Positions 54,401 through 57,760 of a DNA stretch of 64,000 bases are shown piece after piece. Position 1 is the first letter of the stretch. Every line of letters begins with the position of its first letter. Source of the DNA: Metellina segmentata (lineage: Eukaryota > Arthropoda > Arachnida > Araneae > Tetragnathidae); the NCBI GenBank assembly GCA_947359465.1, contig OX375876.1, positions 62,502,998-62,566,997 of the forward strand. The letters are read 5' to 3'. A program made the position numbers and the translations under genes. Under the pieces are notes generated by a model that ran no database searches, was not told the origin of the DNA, and was given only the letters and a program-made list of their open reading frames with translations.

Positions 54401-54776
54401 ACTGTCGTAAAACCCTGAATTCCGAAGATAGTGTACATTCCTGTTTAACACATAACTATTTTAATTGTGTTTTGGCTGTGTAGCTTTAGCACATCACTAG
54501 ACCGATTACGTTACAGGTCCATGTCTACGGTAAGTGAGTCGTGGACTACGTCTCGTTGTACAGACAGCATAGACATATAAGAAATATAAAGTGTTACAGA
54601 TAAATGCAGAACTTACCGGATTTCGAGGATGGTGTGTTTTGAGCTGTGACTTGTGGGACGCATGTCTCCAGGAACAGAAGTGAAATCAGTAGGATTGTCA
54701 TGGGGCGGTGTGTTAGAAAAGGTAACCTTTGCATTTTTCTGGAAAACCACCTCCTATGACCTATCAGCCACCACAT
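179..54776 (-). CDS. kirre: Kirre/Roughest (KIRREL/Neph)-family Ig adhesion protein, N-terminal part, six exons
   Basis: The coding exons join as 54776-54617, 34714-34517, 29328-29206, 11231-11125, 2564-2357 and 293-179. This gives 303 codons plus two bases, with intron phases 1,1,1,0,1 and a further phase-2 donor at base 178. The product has a signal peptide (about residues 1-45), Ig1 (about 60-161; C81, W92, C139), Ig2 (about 162-265; C186, W199, C245) and the start of Ig3 (from 266; C289, W302). Family proteins are single-pass membrane adhesion molecules that bind Nephrin/Sns/Hibris partners in myoblast fusion, axon guidance, eye patterning and nephrocyte slit diaphragms. Signature stretches include LQWTRDGFGLG, YTMVGSDDEGDFSL, VPPEPPKIVQGD and a GKPPAE-L-TW motif. 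Ig3-5, the membrane segment and the cytoplasmic tail are missing because the window ends. The family is secure. Which paralogue (kirre, rst or a third KIRREL-like gene) is not, so the symbol is provisional. Confidence 0.9.
294..2356 (-). other. Intron 5 (2.1 kb)
   Basis: This intron lies between exons 5 and 6. It holds one TTAA/palindrome element (1064-1279). The rest is AT-rich unique-looking sequence with no supported gene. The open frames at 1337-1591 and 1623-1859 lack any recognisable protein character. Confidence 0.85.
1064..1279. mobile_element. TTAA/palindrome MITE, copy 1
   Basis: Bounded by TTAA at 1064-1067 and 1276-1279. The ends are TTAAC..TGGTGGT and ..AGAGGGTTTAA. Internal variants of ACGAGATATCTCGT lie near 1095, 1124 and 1200. 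Degenerate copy; see the findings for the family. Confidence 0.75.
2357..2564 (-). CDS. kirre: Coding exon 5: second half of Ig2
   Basis: This exon encodes residues 197-265 plus the first base of Tyr266. The acceptor is TCATTACAG (AG at 2566-2565) and the donor is GTAAGT (2356-2351). It starts with LTWLDGEGNIV (W199 core tryptophan), runs through IEYTTQLLGDGKR and a TLTPRREHDGKTFTCRSENP segment with the second Ig2 cysteine C245, and closes with VARISLEVK. Fly Kirre has ITWIDGLGNV...LAPKKEHHNTTFTCQAQN...LLLEVKY, and vertebrate KIRREL has a closer LLKDGKR / FTCRSMN pattern (both from memory). The T|AT split codon gives Tyr266 of the Ig2-Ig3 linker. The length of 208 bp fits phases 0 and 1. Confidence 0.95.
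2645..2858. mobile_element. TTAA/palindrome MITE, copy 2
   Basis: TTAA at both ends (2645-2648 and 2855-2858). The left end is CCCTCCAAGAGGTTT and the right end AACCACCAGGAGAG, which are inverted and related. The internal palindrome is clearest near 2779 (GACGAGATATCTCGTC). Confidence 0.8.
3132..3387. mobile_element. TTAA/palindrome MITE, copy 3
   Basis: TTAA at 3132-3135 and 3384-3387. The ends are CCCTCCAAGTGGTTT and AAACCACCAGGAGAG: as an inverted pair, AGTGGTTT and AAACCACC, with CTCC-type tips. Palindrome variants lie near 3152 and 3196. The copy is about 256 bp. Confidence 0.82.
4231..4385 (+). repeat. Unnamed ~140-bp interspersed repeat, copy a
   Basis: TGACTAAATA..CCAGGAAAGATTCTATTGGTCAAGAAGG..ACTGGTTAAACGTCATG..GAAGACTTCAGGTTGCAGA. 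Related copies at 14325-14450, 18655-18790, 48561-48705, 51105-51236 (minus) and 53756-53905. Confidence 0.7.
5800..5955 (-). pseudogene. Decayed Tc1/mariner-type transposase fragment
   Basis: Minus-strand translation gives MAHLWDELERRLRPGNHVRN, which fits the C-terminal DDE-domain end of Tc1/mariner transposases (consensus ...NPIEHLWDELERR...). Just upstream, one frame over, is WPAQSSD, which matches the expected WPAQSPD preceding it. The single-base frame difference in the run of six Cs (near 5926-5931) shows a broken gene. Only about 50 codons of a ~340-residue protein remain and no terminal repeats were found. Confidence 0.6.
6141..6393 (-). mobile_element. SINE-A copy
   Basis: Shares with the other copies the blocks ACGGGCTATTGGC, AACCATGGT, GATTTAACGTACACCAGG and ACGACGGTCTTTGG. 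The tRNA-like head is at the right, so the element lies on the minus strand. The extreme head is missing. Confidence 0.75.
7540..7615. repeat. GGATATCTGTT minisatellite
   Basis: Five imperfect copies of TGGATATCTNTT in about 75 bp. It explains part of a 136-codon open frame here (7251-7661), which I do not accept as a gene. Confidence 0.6.
7694..7953. mobile_element. TTAA/palindrome MITE, copy 4 (well-preserved palindromes)
   Basis: Starts TTAACCCTACAAGTGGTCT and ends AACCACCAGGGGGCTAA. It has three clear palindrome copies (about 7714, 7757 and 7873). The right TTAA has become CTAA. A perfect 22-bp inverted repeat begins five bases after its right end. Confidence 0.82.
7959..8004. repeat. 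Perfect palindrome, 22-bp arms, 2-base spacer
   Basis: Arms 7959-7980 and 7983-8004 are exact reverse complements (CTTTTCAAAAATGATTATCG.. with ..CGATAATCATTTTTGAAAAG) around a central GT. Directly follows a TTAA element. Confidence 0.95.
8669..8740 (+). mobile_element. tRNA-like SINE head
   Basis: It has a plausible A box (GTGGCTCAGATG) and B box (AGCTCGATTCC) about 40 bases apart. There is no foldable cloverleaf by eye, so I take it as a tRNA-derived SINE head, not a tRNA gene. Confidence 0.4.
8930..9480. promoter_or_regulatory. GC-richer low-repeat island in intron 4, candidate enhancer
   Basis: Balanced composition with pyrimidine-rich patches. Open frames occur on both strands with no family character. 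Role inferred only from composition. Confidence 0.22.
10476..10722 (-). mobile_element. SINE-B copy
   Basis: Has the hairpin block TTTCATGGCGCAATC...AACTGCGCCAAACACA at the left and a tRNA-like region at the right (minus-strand GCCCACTGAACTATCAACTTC). The right ~190 bp are duplicated at 13613-13818. Confidence 0.65.
11125..11231 (-). CDS. kirre: Coding exon 4: first half of Ig2
   Basis: This exon encodes residues 161-196. The acceptor is CCATTAG (AG at 11233-11232) and the donor is GTATGT (11124-11119). It carries the linker PPEPPKIVQGDFLRTTAG, then VELTCES with the first Ig2 cysteine C186, and ends in AGKPPAE. The fly proteins have PPEAPKITQGD and GGKPAAEITW at the same places (from memory), so the alignment continues across the phase-0 junction into exon 5 (LTWLDG). 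The exon lies between two direct copies of a ~190-bp SINE-B-derived segment (10531-10722 and 13613-13818). Recombination between them would delete exactly this exon (see findings). Confidence 0.95.
12091..12190. repeat. Degenerate GTAGA-rich repeat
   Basis: Repeated GACGTAGATTAGAAGTAGA units, about 100 bp. Confidence 0.7.
13613..13818 (-). repeat. Second copy of the SINE-B-derived segment
   Basis: Same order and orientation as 10531-10722 (ACAGCACACAAGACGT, AGCTCTGAAG/AGCTCTCAAG, TTATTTTCTTGGCATTATTC), with a ~13-base insertion near 13780. The SINE hairpin part is absent. Confidence 0.75.
13858..13920 (+). mobile_element. tRNA-like SINE head
   Basis: A-box-like TGGTCATAGAGTTAG and B-box GGTTCGAATTTC about 35 bases apart, directly before the tail end of a SINE-A copy. 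Confidence 0.4.
13933..14210 (-). mobile_element. SINE-A copy, near full length
   Basis: The left (tail) end is TAGGTAGGTAATTAATTAACG. The body has CGTAATTTTGAAC and CACCCCACTCT. The right end read on the minus strand is tRNA-like, with an A box (TAGCCACGTTGTAAGAG) and a B box (GTGTTCGAAAC). Confidence 0.82.
14325..14450 (+). repeat. Unnamed ~140-bp repeat, copy b
   Basis: GACAGATTCTATTAGTCAGG..GTCAAAACTGGTATGTATTA..GATATTCAG. Confidence 0.5.
17220..17840. promoter_or_regulatory. GC-richer low-repeat island in intron 3, candidate enhancer
   Basis: Unique-looking sequence of higher GC between AT-rich stretches, with no coding signal. Confidence 0.22.
18070..18146 (-). mobile_element. SINE-A fragment (tail end)
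   Basis: TAGGTAGGTAAATAG followed by CGCACTGGAG..CACAACGGACTACTGGCGAC. Only the tail third is present. Confidence 0.65.
18238..18347. repeat. 39-bp tandem repeat, three copies
   Basis: Units start at 18238, 18277 and 18316 (GTCCTGTCACGTTGAGTGTG...). On the minus strand it reads open as a 13-residue repeat (LLVHTQRDRT..), but the frame is only 68 codons with no other support. Confidence 0.85.
18655..18790 (+). repeat. Unnamed ~140-bp repeat, copy c
   Basis: GAAAGATTCCATTAGTCAAG..AAAATTGGCTATAAATCATG..GAAGACAGTAGGTTGCAAG. Confidence 0.65.
18858..18880. repeat. Perfect 11-bp-arm palindrome
   Basis: AAAGTTTCTTT, G, AAAGAAACTTT. Confidence 0.9.
19096..19120. repeat. Perfect 11-bp-arm hairpin
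   Basis: TATAGTTAATG, TTC, CATTAACTATA. Confidence 0.9.
20220..20407. mobile_element. TTAA/palindrome MITE, copy 5
   Basis: The right end AACCATCAGGAGGGTTAA is intact. The left end is eroded (GCTCCAAAGTGTTCC). Palindrome variants lie near 20240, 20284 and 20345. Confidence 0.75.
20816..20851. repeat. (AG)n microsatellite
   Basis: Uninterrupted AG dinucleotides, 36 bases. Confidence 0.98.
22256..22530 (-). mobile_element. SINE-A copy between two SINE-B fragments
   Basis: Contains GGGAAAGATCCGAGGACAAC, CACCTGGTAG and GCACCAGGCACCCCGTACAC. The tail end is diverged. SINE-B hairpin blocks lie at 22165-22215 and 22540-22580. The open frames here (22117-22577) come from the repeat. Confidence 0.75.
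23100..23590. promoter_or_regulatory. GC-richer low-repeat island in intron 3, candidate enhancer
   Basis: Includes GCGCGCTC, CTCATTAAATCTGATTAGG (homeodomain-type core) and GC-rich GGCGGAGG stretches. No coding character on either strand. Confidence 0.25.
23709..23835. mobile_element. TTAA/palindrome MITE, copy 6 (internally deleted)
   Basis: Short copy of about 127 bp. It has an AACCCTCGTGGTGGTTGTC left end and a CTTGGACGGTTAA right end, with few internal units left. Confidence 0.6.
23957..24020 (-). mobile_element. SINE-B hairpin fragment
   Basis: TTTATGGCGCAAGGGCCATA...AAGCTGCGCCAAACG: the best-preserved copy of the family's hairpin block. The head part is not recognisable downstream. 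Confidence 0.65.
25735..26800. repeat. ~180-bp satellite-like tandem array, about six units
   Basis: The landmark GGTGAGTGAATTTCAAATGAAAGG recurs at 25769, 25945, 26130, 26315, 26493 and 26679, giving periods of 176, 185, 185, 178 and 186. Each unit also has AGGATCTAGATGATTCTG, CTACCACAACAATAGGG and TTTTGCAATGTGGAC. The middle units are most alike and the last decays. Confidence 0.95.
27775..28496. repeat. Recent 361-bp tandem duplication
   Basis: 27775-28135 is repeated at 28136-28496 with only a handful of differences. Both units end GGTTTGGGGTTTAT. After the second, the sequence continues as the SINE-B hairpin start (GGCGCA). Confidence 0.95.
29206..29328 (-). CDS. kirre: Coding exon 3: second half of Ig1
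   Basis: This exon encodes residues 120-161. The acceptor is TTTTCCTACAG (AG at 29330-29329) and the donor is GTAAGA. It contains GDFSLQIGSVTLEDDAMFQC, whose DDA.FQC pattern is the classic F-strand 'D-x-A-x-Y/F-x-C' motif with the second Ig1 cysteine at C139. QVGAADG..GVRSR and the closing strand SFTVY follow. The split codon G|TT makes the V of the Ig1-Ig2 linker VPPEPPK. The acceptor lies about 15 bp from a ~112-bp tandem repeat (29345-29690), so the polypyrimidine and branch-point region is directly next to repeated DNA. The length of 123 bp matches phase 1 on both sides. Confidence 0.95.
29345..29690. repeat. ~112-bp tandem repeat, three copies, beside the exon 3 acceptor
   Basis: Units start at 29345, 29459 and 29569 (CATTACATTACTTACGAAAA type). 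Shared blocks include AATGTATAGTGCATATAA and TTCTAGTCA.GATGGCTACAT. The array ends about 15 bp from exon 3. Confidence 0.9.
29767..29874. mobile_element. TTAA/palindrome MITE, copy 7 (fragment)
   Basis: Starts TTAACCCCCTTTGGTCG. The palindromes ACGAGATATCTCG and GACGAGATATCTTG follow. The right end near CCGAGGAGGAATAA is degraded. Confidence 0.6.
30375..30406. repeat. (AT)n microsatellite
   Basis: Uninterrupted AT dinucleotides, about 32 bases. Confidence 0.97.
31789..31913 (-). mobile_element. SINE-A copy truncated at its head end
   Basis: AGGTAGGTAATTGAATTAAGG through GGTCCGGGATCAATCCCGAAGG to TTTTGAACCACGGTCA. The tRNA-like head is missing. Confidence 0.8.
33770..34400. repeat. Complex ~140-bp repeat beside the exon 2 donor
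   Basis: CACAATGCTCGAACACAGTAAG-type blocks occur near 33815, 33947, 34094, 34176 and 34319. They are joined by TTTAGGGTTAATGGTTATTA and GGGAAGTATTAGGTACCTATC blocks. Two unit types appear to alternate (CAGTAAG and AGAATAAG variants). Confidence 0.85.
34517..34714 (-). CDS. kirre: Coding exon 2: first half of Ig1
   Basis: This exon encodes residues 54-120. The acceptor is a strong pyrimidine tract ending CTTTTTCAG (AG at 34716-34715) and the donor is GTAAGA. The length of 198 bp fits phase 1 at both ends. It carries the A/A' strand region (EFDIEPTDRTAIVG), the first Ig1 cysteine C81 in AVLPCRV, the core tryptophan W92 in LQWTRDGFGLG, and the family-diagnostic GFPRYTMVGSDDE. Both fly Kirre/Rst and vertebrate KIRREL have near-identical patterns here (GALQWTKDDFGLG, RY.MVGS in the fly proteins, from memory). 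The Ig1 fold is completed by exon 3. Other reading frames across the exon are open for about 100 codons but match nothing. Confidence 0.95.
36336..36766. mobile_element. hAT-type non-autonomous element with perfect 8-bp target duplication
   Basis: The target site GTCTAACT is present at 36328-36335 and 36767-36774. The termini are CAGAGGTGGTCAACCT and, on the other strand, CAGGGGTGGCCAACCT. The element is 431 bp with no transposase. Clusters of GCGCCA motifs lie near the ends (36398-36404, 36707-36750). Confidence 0.92.
37969..38203. mobile_element. TTAA/palindrome MITE, copy 8, abutting a SINE-A
   Basis: Starts TTAACCCTCCTGACAAATG and carries several degenerate palindromes. It runs directly into a reverse-oriented SINE-A copy at about 38203, so the right end is missing. 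Confidence 0.65.
38203..38425 (+). mobile_element. SINE-A copy, opposite orientation
   Basis: Reverse complement of the usual pattern: GTCGTGTACAAAGGGGGCTG, then ATCTGACCGTGATTCAAAAT, TTCCGGGGTTTGATCACGGG and GTTGTGTTGCTCCAG. The tRNA-like head is lost where it meets the TTAA element at the left. Confidence 0.8.
38560..39095. promoter_or_regulatory. GC-richer low-repeat island in intron 1, candidate enhancer
   Basis: About 0.5 kb of markedly higher GC than its surroundings. It contains CGCGCG motifs, CAG repeats and several homeodomain-type sites (CGATTAAAT, CGATTAAGC, GTTTAATCG). No open frame has protein character. Regulatory role is inference. Confidence 0.3.
39101..39991. repeat. 348-bp tandem duplication, second unit interrupted by a SINE-A
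   Basis: Unit 1 is 39101-39448 and unit 2 is 39449-39991. Unit 2 minus a ~195-bp SINE-A insertion (about 39480-39672) is again about 348 bp. The insertion is flanked by TGGGTAATTTGG and TGGGAAATTGG, a likely target duplication. The duplication breakpoint lies inside an older SINE-A. Confidence 0.88.
39286..40107 (-). mobile_element. Cluster of three SINE-A copies in one orientation
   Basis: Copies at 39286-39448, about 39480-39672 and 39833-40107. All have their tail (TTAATTAACGTC..CTGGAGCAACACAACGG) at the left. The first and third are the duplicated halves of one older element and the second is a later insertion. Confidence 0.82.
40132..40449 (-). mobile_element. SINE-A copy, full length
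   Basis: Runs from the tail AGGTAGTTACTAAACGTCG to the head. The minus-strand head includes GCCGGCCATAGACCAGTTGG, GATTAGCAACCGGAGGGTTG and a B box (GAGTTTGAAACTCGG). It contains ACAAATTTAACGTGCACC, the uninterrupted form of the target used by the TTAA element at 45827. Confidence 0.85.
40672..41050 (-). mobile_element. SINE-B copy (diverged)
   Basis: Hairpin-like TATATGACGCAGGCC and TCAAATTGCGCGAAACAACG are separated by ~90 bp of other sequence. The right end has CCACCTACAACTGGCAGACA..AGCGCAGTGG. Confidence 0.5.
42190..42700. promoter_or_regulatory. GC-richer low-repeat island in intron 1, candidate enhancer
   Basis: Higher GC than its flanks, with a G10-type run near 42340 and no recognised repeat. 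The 65-codon minus frame here is not convincing as coding. Confidence 0.25.
42941..43091. mobile_element. TTAA/palindrome MITE, copy 9
   Basis: Left end ACTCCTGGTGGTAGTC and right end AACCACTTAGAGGATT flank degenerate internal units. Neither TTAA is intact. Confidence 0.55.
43505..43710 (-). mobile_element. SINE-B copy with clear tRNA-like head
   Basis: Left: CATAACGCAAGGGCAATAAT..CAAGCTGCGCTAAACACAAG. Right, on the minus strand: GTGAGCCTACTGAACTAGC, AACCTGCGAGTTGTAGG and B box GTTCAATTCC. Confidence 0.65.
45088..45374 (-). mobile_element. SINE-A copy, near full length
   Basis: TAGGTATTTAACCAACGTC, GATGGGATATTGGCG, TTTTGAACCACGGTCAG, GATTTAACGTGTACG and ACGATGGTCTTTGGTTGG occur in family order. 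Confidence 0.83.
45605..45690 (-). mobile_element. SINE-B hairpin fragment
   Basis: TTTTCATGGATCAAGGGCCA..TTTGGCCATACAAG..AGTCCAAACACAC. Degenerate. Confidence 0.45.
45717..46135 (-). mobile_element. SINE-A copy split by a TTAA element
   Basis: Body part 45717-45830 (CGTCATTTTGAACCACGGTC..CCAGATTTAA) continues at 46031-46135 (TTAACGTGCACCAGCCCCC..ACGACGGTCTTTGGTTGG). It ends in a tRNA-like head: minus-strand GCCGCGGTAACGCGGTTCGG, AGCAACTAGAGGGTTGCG, B box AATTCGAAAC. Confidence 0.85.
45827..46034. mobile_element. TTAA/palindrome MITE, copy 10, inserted in a SINE-A
   Basis: TTAA at 45827-45830 and 46031-46034. The left flank reads CCAGATTTAA and the right flank TTAACGTGCACC. These are contiguous (ATTTAACGTGCACC) in uninterrupted SINE-A copies such as the one at 40132-40449. 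This is a direct observation of insertion with TTAA duplication. Confidence 0.85.
46136..46720. promoter_or_regulatory. GC-richer low-repeat island in intron 1 with an octamer motif
   Basis: Directly follows the head of a SINE-A. GC is clearly above background. ATGCAAAT, the POU-factor octamer, lies at 46590-46597 after a TATGCATG. Regulatory role is inference. Confidence 0.3.
47087..47353. mobile_element. TTAA/palindrome MITE, copy 11
   Basis: TTAA at 47087-47090 followed by ACCGTCCTCTTGTGGTTT. The right end is ACCACTAAGAGGGTTAA (TTAA 47350-47353). The palindrome GACGAGATACCTCGTC lies near 47275. The left half is diverged. Confidence 0.65.
47470..47700 (+). mobile_element. SINE-C: another tRNA-headed SINE
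   Basis: The head TCGGTGTAGTGGTGGC...GGTTCGTATCTGG (A and B boxes about 35 apart) is followed by a body with GGCATGGATGTTTGTCCGTC and GTGACCAAAATGCGTGGTG. It ends in the AT-rich AATGAATAATATTCAATT. Only one copy is in the window. Confidence 0.65.
48292..48506. mobile_element. TTAA/palindrome MITE, copy 12
   Basis: Left end TCCTCCTGGTTGTTGTCC and right end TCACTTGGAGAATTAA. Palindromes lie near 48316, 48361 (perfect 16-mer) and 48440. Confidence 0.75.
48561..48705 (+). repeat. Unnamed ~140-bp repeat, copy d
   Basis: TGATGACTAAATATG..AGGTCAAAACTGGTTAGATG..GATAACTGCAGCTTGCAAAA. Confidence 0.6.
50091..50313. mobile_element. TTAA/palindrome MITE, copy 13
   Basis: TTAA at 50091-50094 followed by CTCTCTTGGTGGTTG. 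The right end is ATCACTTGGTGGATTAA (TTAA 50310-50313). Internal units are diverged. Confidence 0.75.
51105..51236 (-). repeat. Unnamed ~140-bp repeat, copy e
   Basis: Reverse complement reads GACTAAATAACAGC..CTATTGGTCTAAAAGTCCAA..TACTGGTTAGAAGACTGAAG..GGTTGTAGAATG. Confidence 0.6.
51521..52040. repeat. ~155-bp diverged tandem repeat, four units
   Basis: GCAATATTATGCTTAATGAA-type landmarks at 51526, 51671, 51842 and 51998. Shared blocks include GACTAACAAGTAG.GGCTAAC, CTAACCTGACAT and GATATAATATATCAAGTG. A lone related block lies at about 50818-50880 (TTGACTAACGAGTAGCTG). Confidence 0.8.
53756..53905 (+). repeat. Unnamed ~140-bp repeat, copy f
   Basis: ATGACTAAATTACC..ACAGGAAAGATTCTATTGC..AAGGTCAAAG..GTCATGCAGAGAAAACTGAAG..TTGCAGA. 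Confidence 0.65.
54151..54375 (-). mobile_element. Two SINE-A tail fragments in a row
   Basis: 54151-54238 (TAGGTAGGTATTTAATAAACG..GGTCCGGGATCAACCCC) and 54268-54375 (AAGTAGGTATTTTAATTAACG..GGCGACGGTCCGGGATCAAA). Both stop before the tRNA-like head. The second ends about 240 bp from exon 1. Confidence 0.78.
54617..54776 (-). CDS. kirre: Coding exon 1: signal peptide
   Basis: This exon encodes residues 1-53 plus the first base of Gly54, and ends at a GTAAGT donor (54616-54611). The chosen ATG (54776-54774) follows a good acceptor (TTTATTTGCAG, AG at 54786-54785), so the exon probably starts at 54784 with 8 nt of 5' UTR. An A lies at -3. Two in-frame ATGs lie downstream, at 54734 and 54701. 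The last starts directly at the hydrophobic core MTILLISLLFLETCV, and all three would give a secreted N terminus. The likely cleavage is after V-T-A (residue 45), leaving Q46 as the mature start. A second possible acceptor (TTTTCCAG, just upstream of the 54734 ATG) could give a shorter form. The join to exon 2 gives ...SSKSGGGRPPQEF. Residue conservation here is weak, so the evidence is position, splice fit and signal-peptide character. Confidence 0.75.
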
Positions 54777-54784
54777 CTTGGATA

Positions 54785-54800
54785 CTGCAAATAAATATAA
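54785..54800 (-). promoter_or_regulatory. Splice acceptor upstream of the start codon (implies a non-coding 5' exon)
   Basis: On the minus strand the sequence TTTATTTGCAG ends at 54785, nine bases before the ATG at 54776. This is a reasonable 3' splice site in an arthropod gene. It implies at least one untranslated exon further up (higher coordinate), either in the 9 kb to the window end or beyond. I could not find that exon or a promoter with confidence. Confidence 0.45.
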
Positions 54801-54894
54801 AAATATTGGCTTTTTATTATGGAGAAAAGACAATGGCTCAGAATATTGGATCTAATATTAAGATTTTATCATTTGAATATTTTTTTATACAATC

Positions 54895-55066
54895 TTAACA
54901 TTCCTGGTGGGTTTCTAGATCAGGTATATCGTTTTAGAAAAATTGACCAGATATTGATGGACGAGATATCTCGTCATTAGAGAAAAACTAACAAGATCTT
55001 CATCCCGTGTTCATAAAAAAAATCTTGAATCTTAATGACGAAATACCTTGCGTAAGCAACACTTAA
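54895..55066. mobile_element. TTAA/palindrome MITE, copy 14
   Basis: TTAA at 54895-54898 and 55063-55066, left end CATTCCTGGTGGGTTTC, and a perfect palindrome 16-mer at about 54960. Confidence 0.7.
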
Positions 55067-57479
55067 AATTTTGTGACTTTGAAGCCAAAATTTTATTTAT
55101 TTGCTAGAATAAAATTTATTTGCTAGAATAAGAGTTATTTGCTAGAAGATTACTAAGATTTCTTACGCAATTGTATTGAGAAAATATGATAATAAGTTAT
55201 AACACTATTTGCAAGGTTTGCGTTGGGACTACAAATAACTTTTATATGTGAAAGGCGAAAGTTTAAATTCTTAAAAGTTTTTTTAAAGCACCAACTAGTA
55301 AAAATTCCTTATTGAAGAATTAACTGGGAAAATATATTTCCATTTGCTCCTTACTATTTAGAATAAATGCACATTCTTAGTGAAATATATTCATACTTTA
55401 TAAGGTGTAATGCAGAATATGCTGATCGTTCAAAGAATTACACTAAAATCAGATGTTAAAGAAACTTTCATTTTTGGCTCAATTGTTAAATCGATGAAAA
55501 CGAAGGAAATGCAATTTCGTATATTTTTAAACTCGTGTAAATTTTGCCATTGGGAAATATTAGCCCAACTTCAATTAAACTACTCTGCAGAACGGGGAGC
55601 GATCAAACATCCAATTTTACTTTCACCAAACATGGAGTTAGTGCTGTTCAATTTTTTACATCCCCGAATGTGGTTGGAAAAATTCCAGAATTATGTTTAC
55701 CATCCCACAAACGGTGTGTGCATTGTATACAAAAATAACGATCCACCATCTTTATTAATTGGTTGTTGGTAACCACGCTAGGGATGTAGAATCTATCAAG
55801 ACCACTCCAACGAACGCTAAAATCCATTGTTGGTTTTTGTTGCCCTTTCATTCTTTCCAATGCAATTAAAGATTACAAATGTGATTTTTGCGTGTTTGTA
55901 TGCTTTCCTGGGGCCATTTATACCAGAGAAAGCTGGATACCCTCCAGATAAGCCATAAGAGAAGCCTCCAATTTTTATTCCCCAAAGCCAAAGCGTGTTT
56001 GTCGAGGGGCAAGAAAGGAGGACCTAAAAAATGCAACGATTCCCACAAGAAAAGCGTTCGGCTGTTAACAATTTAAAGTAGACAAACTTCCGAACTCGAT
56101 AAGACAAAGCCGGGGAACGTGCAGTTATATTTAATTAGCTCGAATTAAACGACGAAGGCAAGGTTTTAATTAAGAGATCCAGCTCTAACCAGAAATTTAC
56201 AGGATTTGTTTGTGCAAGTGCTTAGAAGGGCGATTTTTTAACAAAACAAGAGTCGTTTTCGTCGACTTTAAAAGGGGAAGTGTTCTGAAGTGCTTCTTTA
56301 CAGTGCTGATGATTGTTATTGAGATTTGACTTTTTTTTTCGGTCCGCCTCTCCTTCAAATCTTGGGTTTCTCTTTTTCTCTCTCGGATATTTATCCGAGA
56401 TTATACACACAGGAATTAAAAAAAGGTCCAGTCGCACCGTTTGTACAAGAGACGTTTATTTGCTGGGCCGCGAATTTTTTCCCCTCTTCCACTTCTTCTT
56501 GAGAAAGTGAGAGAAGATAAAACGAGCAAATGAAGAGCAATCTGTACCGCGCTGAGAGATGGAGGACTAATCAGCTTCTCTCTGAAGTACACAGATTGGA
56601 GATAAGTAAGAAGATCGGGGGGGGGGCTGTTTTTAATGAGAGATTTTCCTCTTCTTCTCGCTTAATCTTCTTCATTTACAGTGCTCGGGTTCCTGAATTT
56701 TTCCACGGCAACGGAAGAGGGAAAGACGAGATCCATTTGTAAACAAGATGAGAAAGATATTGAAACCTTTCGGGACGTCAGTATAAAATTCTTATTTAAT
56801 TTGGGTTCTCTTTTTCTGCACCATAACCGTTATAGACTTAATGGGAAGGTGTTCAAATATGCATGAAACGGAAAAGCAAACTAAGTTTTTTTTTACTTGC
56901 ATTCTCCAAGTTTTTTTCCTCTGAAGAATGATTTGGGAGCAGTTACATCCGTAATATTCAATTGTAATATCCGTGAGGAAAAGTACATTTATTGCTTTGC
57001 TTTAAAGTAAATAGGTATATGTAAGGAGATATGCTTTCTGATGTAAACCATTGGAAACTGTTTTTCCCTTTATTTAAAAAAATGGATTTACCTCGTTCTT
57101 GTATACAGGAGACGATATGCTATGCTCAACATTGACTGGGAATAATTATGGCTTAGTTACAAATAATACAAATTAATAATTACAAATACTTTGAAAGTAC
57201 TTCAGATACTATGCTCGGTGATTAACAGTGGTTTCAAACTTTGTAAAGCTTAACTAAATATCTGATGCTCATTTTCTGAAACGAAAAATGTGCTACATGA
57301 TGATTACAATTATATTTAGTTACTGGATTCCATGTGTTCTGCATGTGGGTTGTTGGGAAGTACTTGATATGAAGTTCGTACTCAAAGCCTTTTAAGTAAT
57401 TATCTCAAGAGCATGCATGTAAGTTTAGAACAGGATTAGGTGGGTTTAACAAGTTGCTGTTGTTGCACATCCCCCTGGT

Positions 57480-57760
57480 GTAGGAAAGCCTACATCAGGT
57501 CCAGAAGGCCCCGCCGTGCCAGATCCCCATATACTTTCAAAAAGTTCTGATCAACCAACAGCTGCTTATACGAAGCGCCAAGACAGAGAAGAAGGTGATC
57601 AGGACTTGCAGGTAGGAAACAGGAAAAAGGAATGAAAATTCTCTCCACGTTCTGAAATTTTATACATTTAAGATGGCCACTTCGAAATCTGGCCATGGCC
57701 GATTGGAAAGGCCGAGGGCCACAAGCATGAGATTGATAGTCCAGGGCGATTGCCAGCATA
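57480..57760 (-). pseudogene. Remnant of a non-LTR retrotransposon reverse-transcriptase ORF, C-terminal end
   Basis: The minus-strand frame 57759-57490 ends PASPDHLLLCLGASYKQLL...LARRGLLDLM and stops at 57490. The following bases encode a GFPTPGG-like stretch in a neighbouring frame. This resembles the C-terminal tail of arthropod reverse transcriptases as I remember it (ASP.HIL.CLGL...D.L...PLLVLDFL...LMDL). The catalytic domain is absent. Assignment is from a short tail only. Confidence 0.4.

Larger units (their letters stand above)
34715..54616 (-). other. Intron 1 (19.9 kb)
   Basis: This long first coding intron holds an hAT element (36336-36766), six TTAA elements (37969-38203, 42941-43091, 45827-46034, 47087-47353, 48292-48506, 50091-50313) and a cluster of SINE-A copies (38203-38425, 39286-40449, 45088-46135, 54151-54375). 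It also holds SINE-B copies (40672-41050, 43505-43710, 45605-45690), a third SINE (47470-47700), a ~155-bp tandem array (51521-52040) and copies of an unnamed repeat (48561-48705, 51105-51236, 53756-53905). GC-richer low-repeat islands at 38560-39095, 42190-42700, 46130-46720 and 48890-49480 are candidate enhancers. I see nothing in 35500-36300, 37050-37950, 41080-42000, 44000-45080 or 52560-53750. Confidence 0.85.

Noticed and set aside
55410..55772. 120-codon plus-strand frame
   Set aside because: No similarity I recognise, no splice or promoter context. Low-complexity AT-rich DNA can give this by chance.
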